Assembly: GCF_014203795.1 (NCBI RefSeq)
Contig: NZ_JACHJU010000009.1
Span: 1 to 64,000, forward strand
Direction: 5' to 3'
DNA length: 64,000 nucleotides
DNA from: Streptosporangium album
GTDB lineage: Bacteria; Actinomycetota; Actinomycetes; Streptosporangiales; Streptosporangiaceae
Under the pieces are notes generated by a model. It ran no database searches, was not told the DNA's origin, and saw only the letters and a program-made list of their open reading frames with translations. Positions 62,195 to 64,000 of the stretch are shown here, one piece after another; the first letter of the stretch is position 1, and each line of letters begins with the position of its first letter. A program made the translations under genes and the position numbers.

Positions 62195-62473
62195 ATGCTG
62201 CTGATCCCCTGCCCGTGGTGCGGGCCGCGCGACGAGGTCGAGTTCCACTACGGCGGGCAGGCGCACGTCGCCTACCCCGAGGACCCCGGTTCCCTCTCCG
62301 ACGCCGAGTGGGCCCGCTACCTGTTCTTCCGCGACAACCCCAAGGGGCCGTTCGCCGAGCGGTGGAGCCACACGGCCGGCTGCCGCCGCTGGTTCAACAT
62401 GGTCAGGGACACGGCCACCAACGAGATCCACGCCGTCTACCGCCCGGGCGAGCCGAGGCCGGTGGTCGCGTGA
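62195..62473 (+). CDS. soxD: Sarcosine oxidase delta subunit
   Basis: A 92-residue zinc-binding subunit: MLLIPCPWCGPRDEVEFHYGG, then RWSHTAGCRRWFNMVRDT, with cysteines and histidines of a single zinc site. Length and motif order (soxB-soxD-soxA) match the heterotetrameric enzyme. The ATG follows AAGGAGAG, and its stop overlaps the GTG of the alpha subunit. Confidence 0.93.
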   Translation: MLLIPCPWCGPRDEVEFHYGGQAHVAYPEDPGSLSDAEWARYLFFRDNPKGPFAERWSHTAGCRRWFNMVRDTATNEIHAVYRPGEPRPVVA

Positions 62474-64000
62474 CCTCCCAGCCGTTCCGCGGGGACGGCC
62501 ACCGGGGCGAGGTGCTGCGGTTCCGGTTCGACGGCCGCGAGTACGAGGGCCGCCGGGGCGACACGCTCGCCTCCGCCCTGCTGGCCAACGGCGTGCGCAC
62601 GGTGGCGAGGAGCGTGCGGCTGGGCCGTCCCCGGGGCGTCTTCGCCGCGTGGACCGAGGAGCCCAACGCCCTCGTCCAGATCGAGCACCCCTTCCCCGAG
62701 CCGATGCTGCAGGCCACCGTCGTCGAGCTGTACGACGGGCTGGTGGCCAGGGGCCTTCCGGGCAGGGGACGGCTGAGCGGTGAGCCCGACCCGGCACGCT
62801 ACGACGGCGTGTACGCCCACTGCGACGTCCTGGTGGTCGGAGCCGGGCCGGCCGGCCTGTCGGCCGCCCTGGCCGCCGCGGGGACGGGCGCCCGGGTCAT
62901 CCTCGCCGACGACCGGCCGGTGCCCGGCGGCAGCCTGCCGGACACCGCCGAGACGGTCGGCGGCGTCCCCGGCGCGGACTGGGCCACAGCCGCGCTGGCC
63001 GGGCTGGCGGGCCACCCCGAGGTGCGGGTGCTCGCGCGCACCAGTGTGTTCGGCTACTACGACGACAACTACCTGGTCGCGGTGGAACGCCGGGGGGAAC
63101 GGGCCCCTTCCCGGGAACGCGTCTGGCGTATCCGGGCCCGCCGCGTCGTGCTGGCCACCGGGGCGCACGAGCGGCCGATCGCCTTCGCCGGCAACGACCG
63201 GCCGGGTGTCATGCTCGCCTCCGCCGCCCGCGCCTACGTCAACCGGTACGGCGTGCTGCCCGGCCGCCGCGCGGTGGTCTTCACCGCCGGCGACAGCGCC
63301 TACGACGCCGCCCACGACCTGGCGGCCGCCGGCGTCGAGATCACCGCCGTCGTCGACGCGCGGCAGGCCGTACGGCAGGCCGTACGGCAGGGCGGACCGC
63401 GCGGTGCGCGGCCGGACGGACCACGGGACGCGGGGCGAGACGGCGGCCGGGCGTGGGACGGGACCGACCTGCTCGCCGGGCACCTCGTCACCGGCGTCAC
63501 CGCGGGCGGGGACGGTGCCGTCTCCTCGGTGACCGTCTCCCCGTCCTCCCTCTCCGGGGGCCGTGAGATCGAGGCGGACCTGCTGCTCGTCTCGGGCGGC
63601 TGGAACCCGGTGGTCCACCTGTTCGCCCAGGCGGGCGGGCGGCTCCGGCACGACCGGGAGCTGGGCGCATTCGTCCCCGAGACCGTCCGCCAGGCGGTGG
63701 AGGTGGCCGGGGCCGCGCGGGGACTGTTCACCCTGGCGGGCTGCCTCGCCGACGGCGCCGAGGCCGGGGCGAGGGCGGCCGAGGCGGCCGGATTCCCGGC
63801 GGGCCGCCACCGGCCGGTCCCTCCCGCCGAGACCGCCACCGCGGGTGACGGCCAGAGTGTCGCGGCGGCGCCCGTCCGGGACGTCACCGCGCCTGCCGAG
63901 GACGTCACGGCGACATCCGCCCGGGACGGTACGGCGACGCCCCCCGAGCACCTATGGCTCGTCCCCGCCGACGACTACCGCAGCCACTTCGTGGACCTGC
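62470..64000 (+). CDS. soxA: Sarcosine oxidase alpha subunit, cut by window edge
   Basis: 510 residues of about 950 are visible. The N-terminal ferredoxin-like domain has FRFDGREYEGRRGDTLASALLANG; the NAD-binding part has CDVLVVGAGPAGLSAALAAAG, ATGAHERPIAFAGNDRPGVM and LLVSGGWNPVVHLF. The GTG overlaps the soxD stop. A GTACGGCAGGCC repeat at 63362-63390 encodes RQAVRQAVRQ. Between the nucleotide domains and the folate-binding end there is a Thr/Ala/Asp-rich insert (residues about 455-495, DVTAPAEDVTATSARD). A folate-binding C-terminal half should follow past base 64000. A gamma subunit may also follow. Confidence 0.94.
   Translation, partial: MTSQPFRGDGHRGEVLRFRFDGREYEGRRGDTLASALLANGVRTVARSVRLGRPRGVFAAWTEEPNALVQIEHPFPEPMLQATVVELYDGLVARGLPGRGRLSGEPDPARYDGVYAHCDVLVVGAGPAGLSAALAAAGTGARVILADDRPVPGGSLPDTAETVGGVPGADWATAALAGLAGHPEVRVLARTSVFGYYDDNYLVAVERRGERAPSRERVWRIRARRVVLATGAHERPIAFAGNDRPGVMLASAARAYVNRYGVLPGRRAVVFTAGDSAYDAAHDLAAAGVEITAVVDARQAVRQAVRQGGPRGARPDGPRDAGRDGGRAWDGTDLLAGHLVTGVTAGGDGAVSSVTVSPSSLSGGREIEADLLLVSGGWNPVVHLFAQAGGRLRHDRELGAFVPETVRQAVEVAGAARGLFTLAGCLADGAEAGARAAEAAGFPAGRHRPVPPAETATAGDGQSVAAAPVRDVTAPAEDVTATSARDGTATPPEHLWLVPADDYRSHFVDL

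Overview
The window is high-GC DNA with dense, often translationally coupled genes, many GTG/TTG starts, WhiB/Streptomyces-style regulators (MarR, LacI, AraC, IclR) and an actinobacterial-type [NiFe]-hydrogenase. It is most likely chromosomal DNA of a filamentous actinomycete. A Streptosporangiales-type host is my guess from gene content, not something the sequence proves.

Layout. (1) 1-13651: a group 1h ('actinobacterial', high-affinity) [NiFe]-hydrogenase locus. hypF (cut by the window edge) diverges from a 15-gene run: SIS protein, HypC-like protein, second SIS protein, small and large subunits, a NifU-like scaffold, DUF5947, DUF6084, a 448-residue unknown, maturation protease, a 34-residue membrane peptide, then hypA-hypC-hypD-hypE. 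hypB is not in the window. The set is built to oxidise trace H2 and feed electrons to respiration. (2) 13773-21114: a mixed zone with an MFS exporter-MarR operon and palindromic operator, a carotenoid-desaturase remnant, an IS200/IS605 element, an ABC-F protein, tenA under a TPP riboswitch and a frameshifted small secreted protein. (3) 21358-29563: a complete type II Wadjet system, jetA-jetB-jetC-jetD, an SMC-family anti-plasmid complex with a Toprim nuclease.

(4) 29589-44505: a glycan/carbohydrate utilisation locus. A LacI regulator with a palindromic operator leads an operon with an oligopeptide-type ABC transporter (two permeases, lipoprotein, two ATPases), a GH63-like glycosidase, an FAD oxidoreductase, a DapA/NanA-type lyase and a Tat-exported Asp-box (sialidase-fold) protein. 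PhyH dioxygenase and AraC genes diverge from it. (5) 44861-51665: a secreted S8 protease with Kelch repeats, then a decay zone holding a frameshifted S8 remnant that abuts a truncated LuxR regulator. The LuxR gene is split by a lone TnpB element whose ends can be placed to the base.

(6) 51934-64000: a glycine-betaine to glycine catabolic locus. It encodes a Rieske ferredoxin and Rieske oxygenase (betaine demethylation), an FdhF/YdeP-type molybdoenzyme, an IclR regulator, a choline-dehydrogenase-like GMC flavoprotein, a dimethylglycine-dehydrogenase-like FAD/GcvT protein and sarcosine oxidase subunits beta, delta and alpha (alpha cut by the edge). Three promoters of this locus share an unreported-looking motif, GTTGCG-N4-GYGC, that I propose as the IclR operator.
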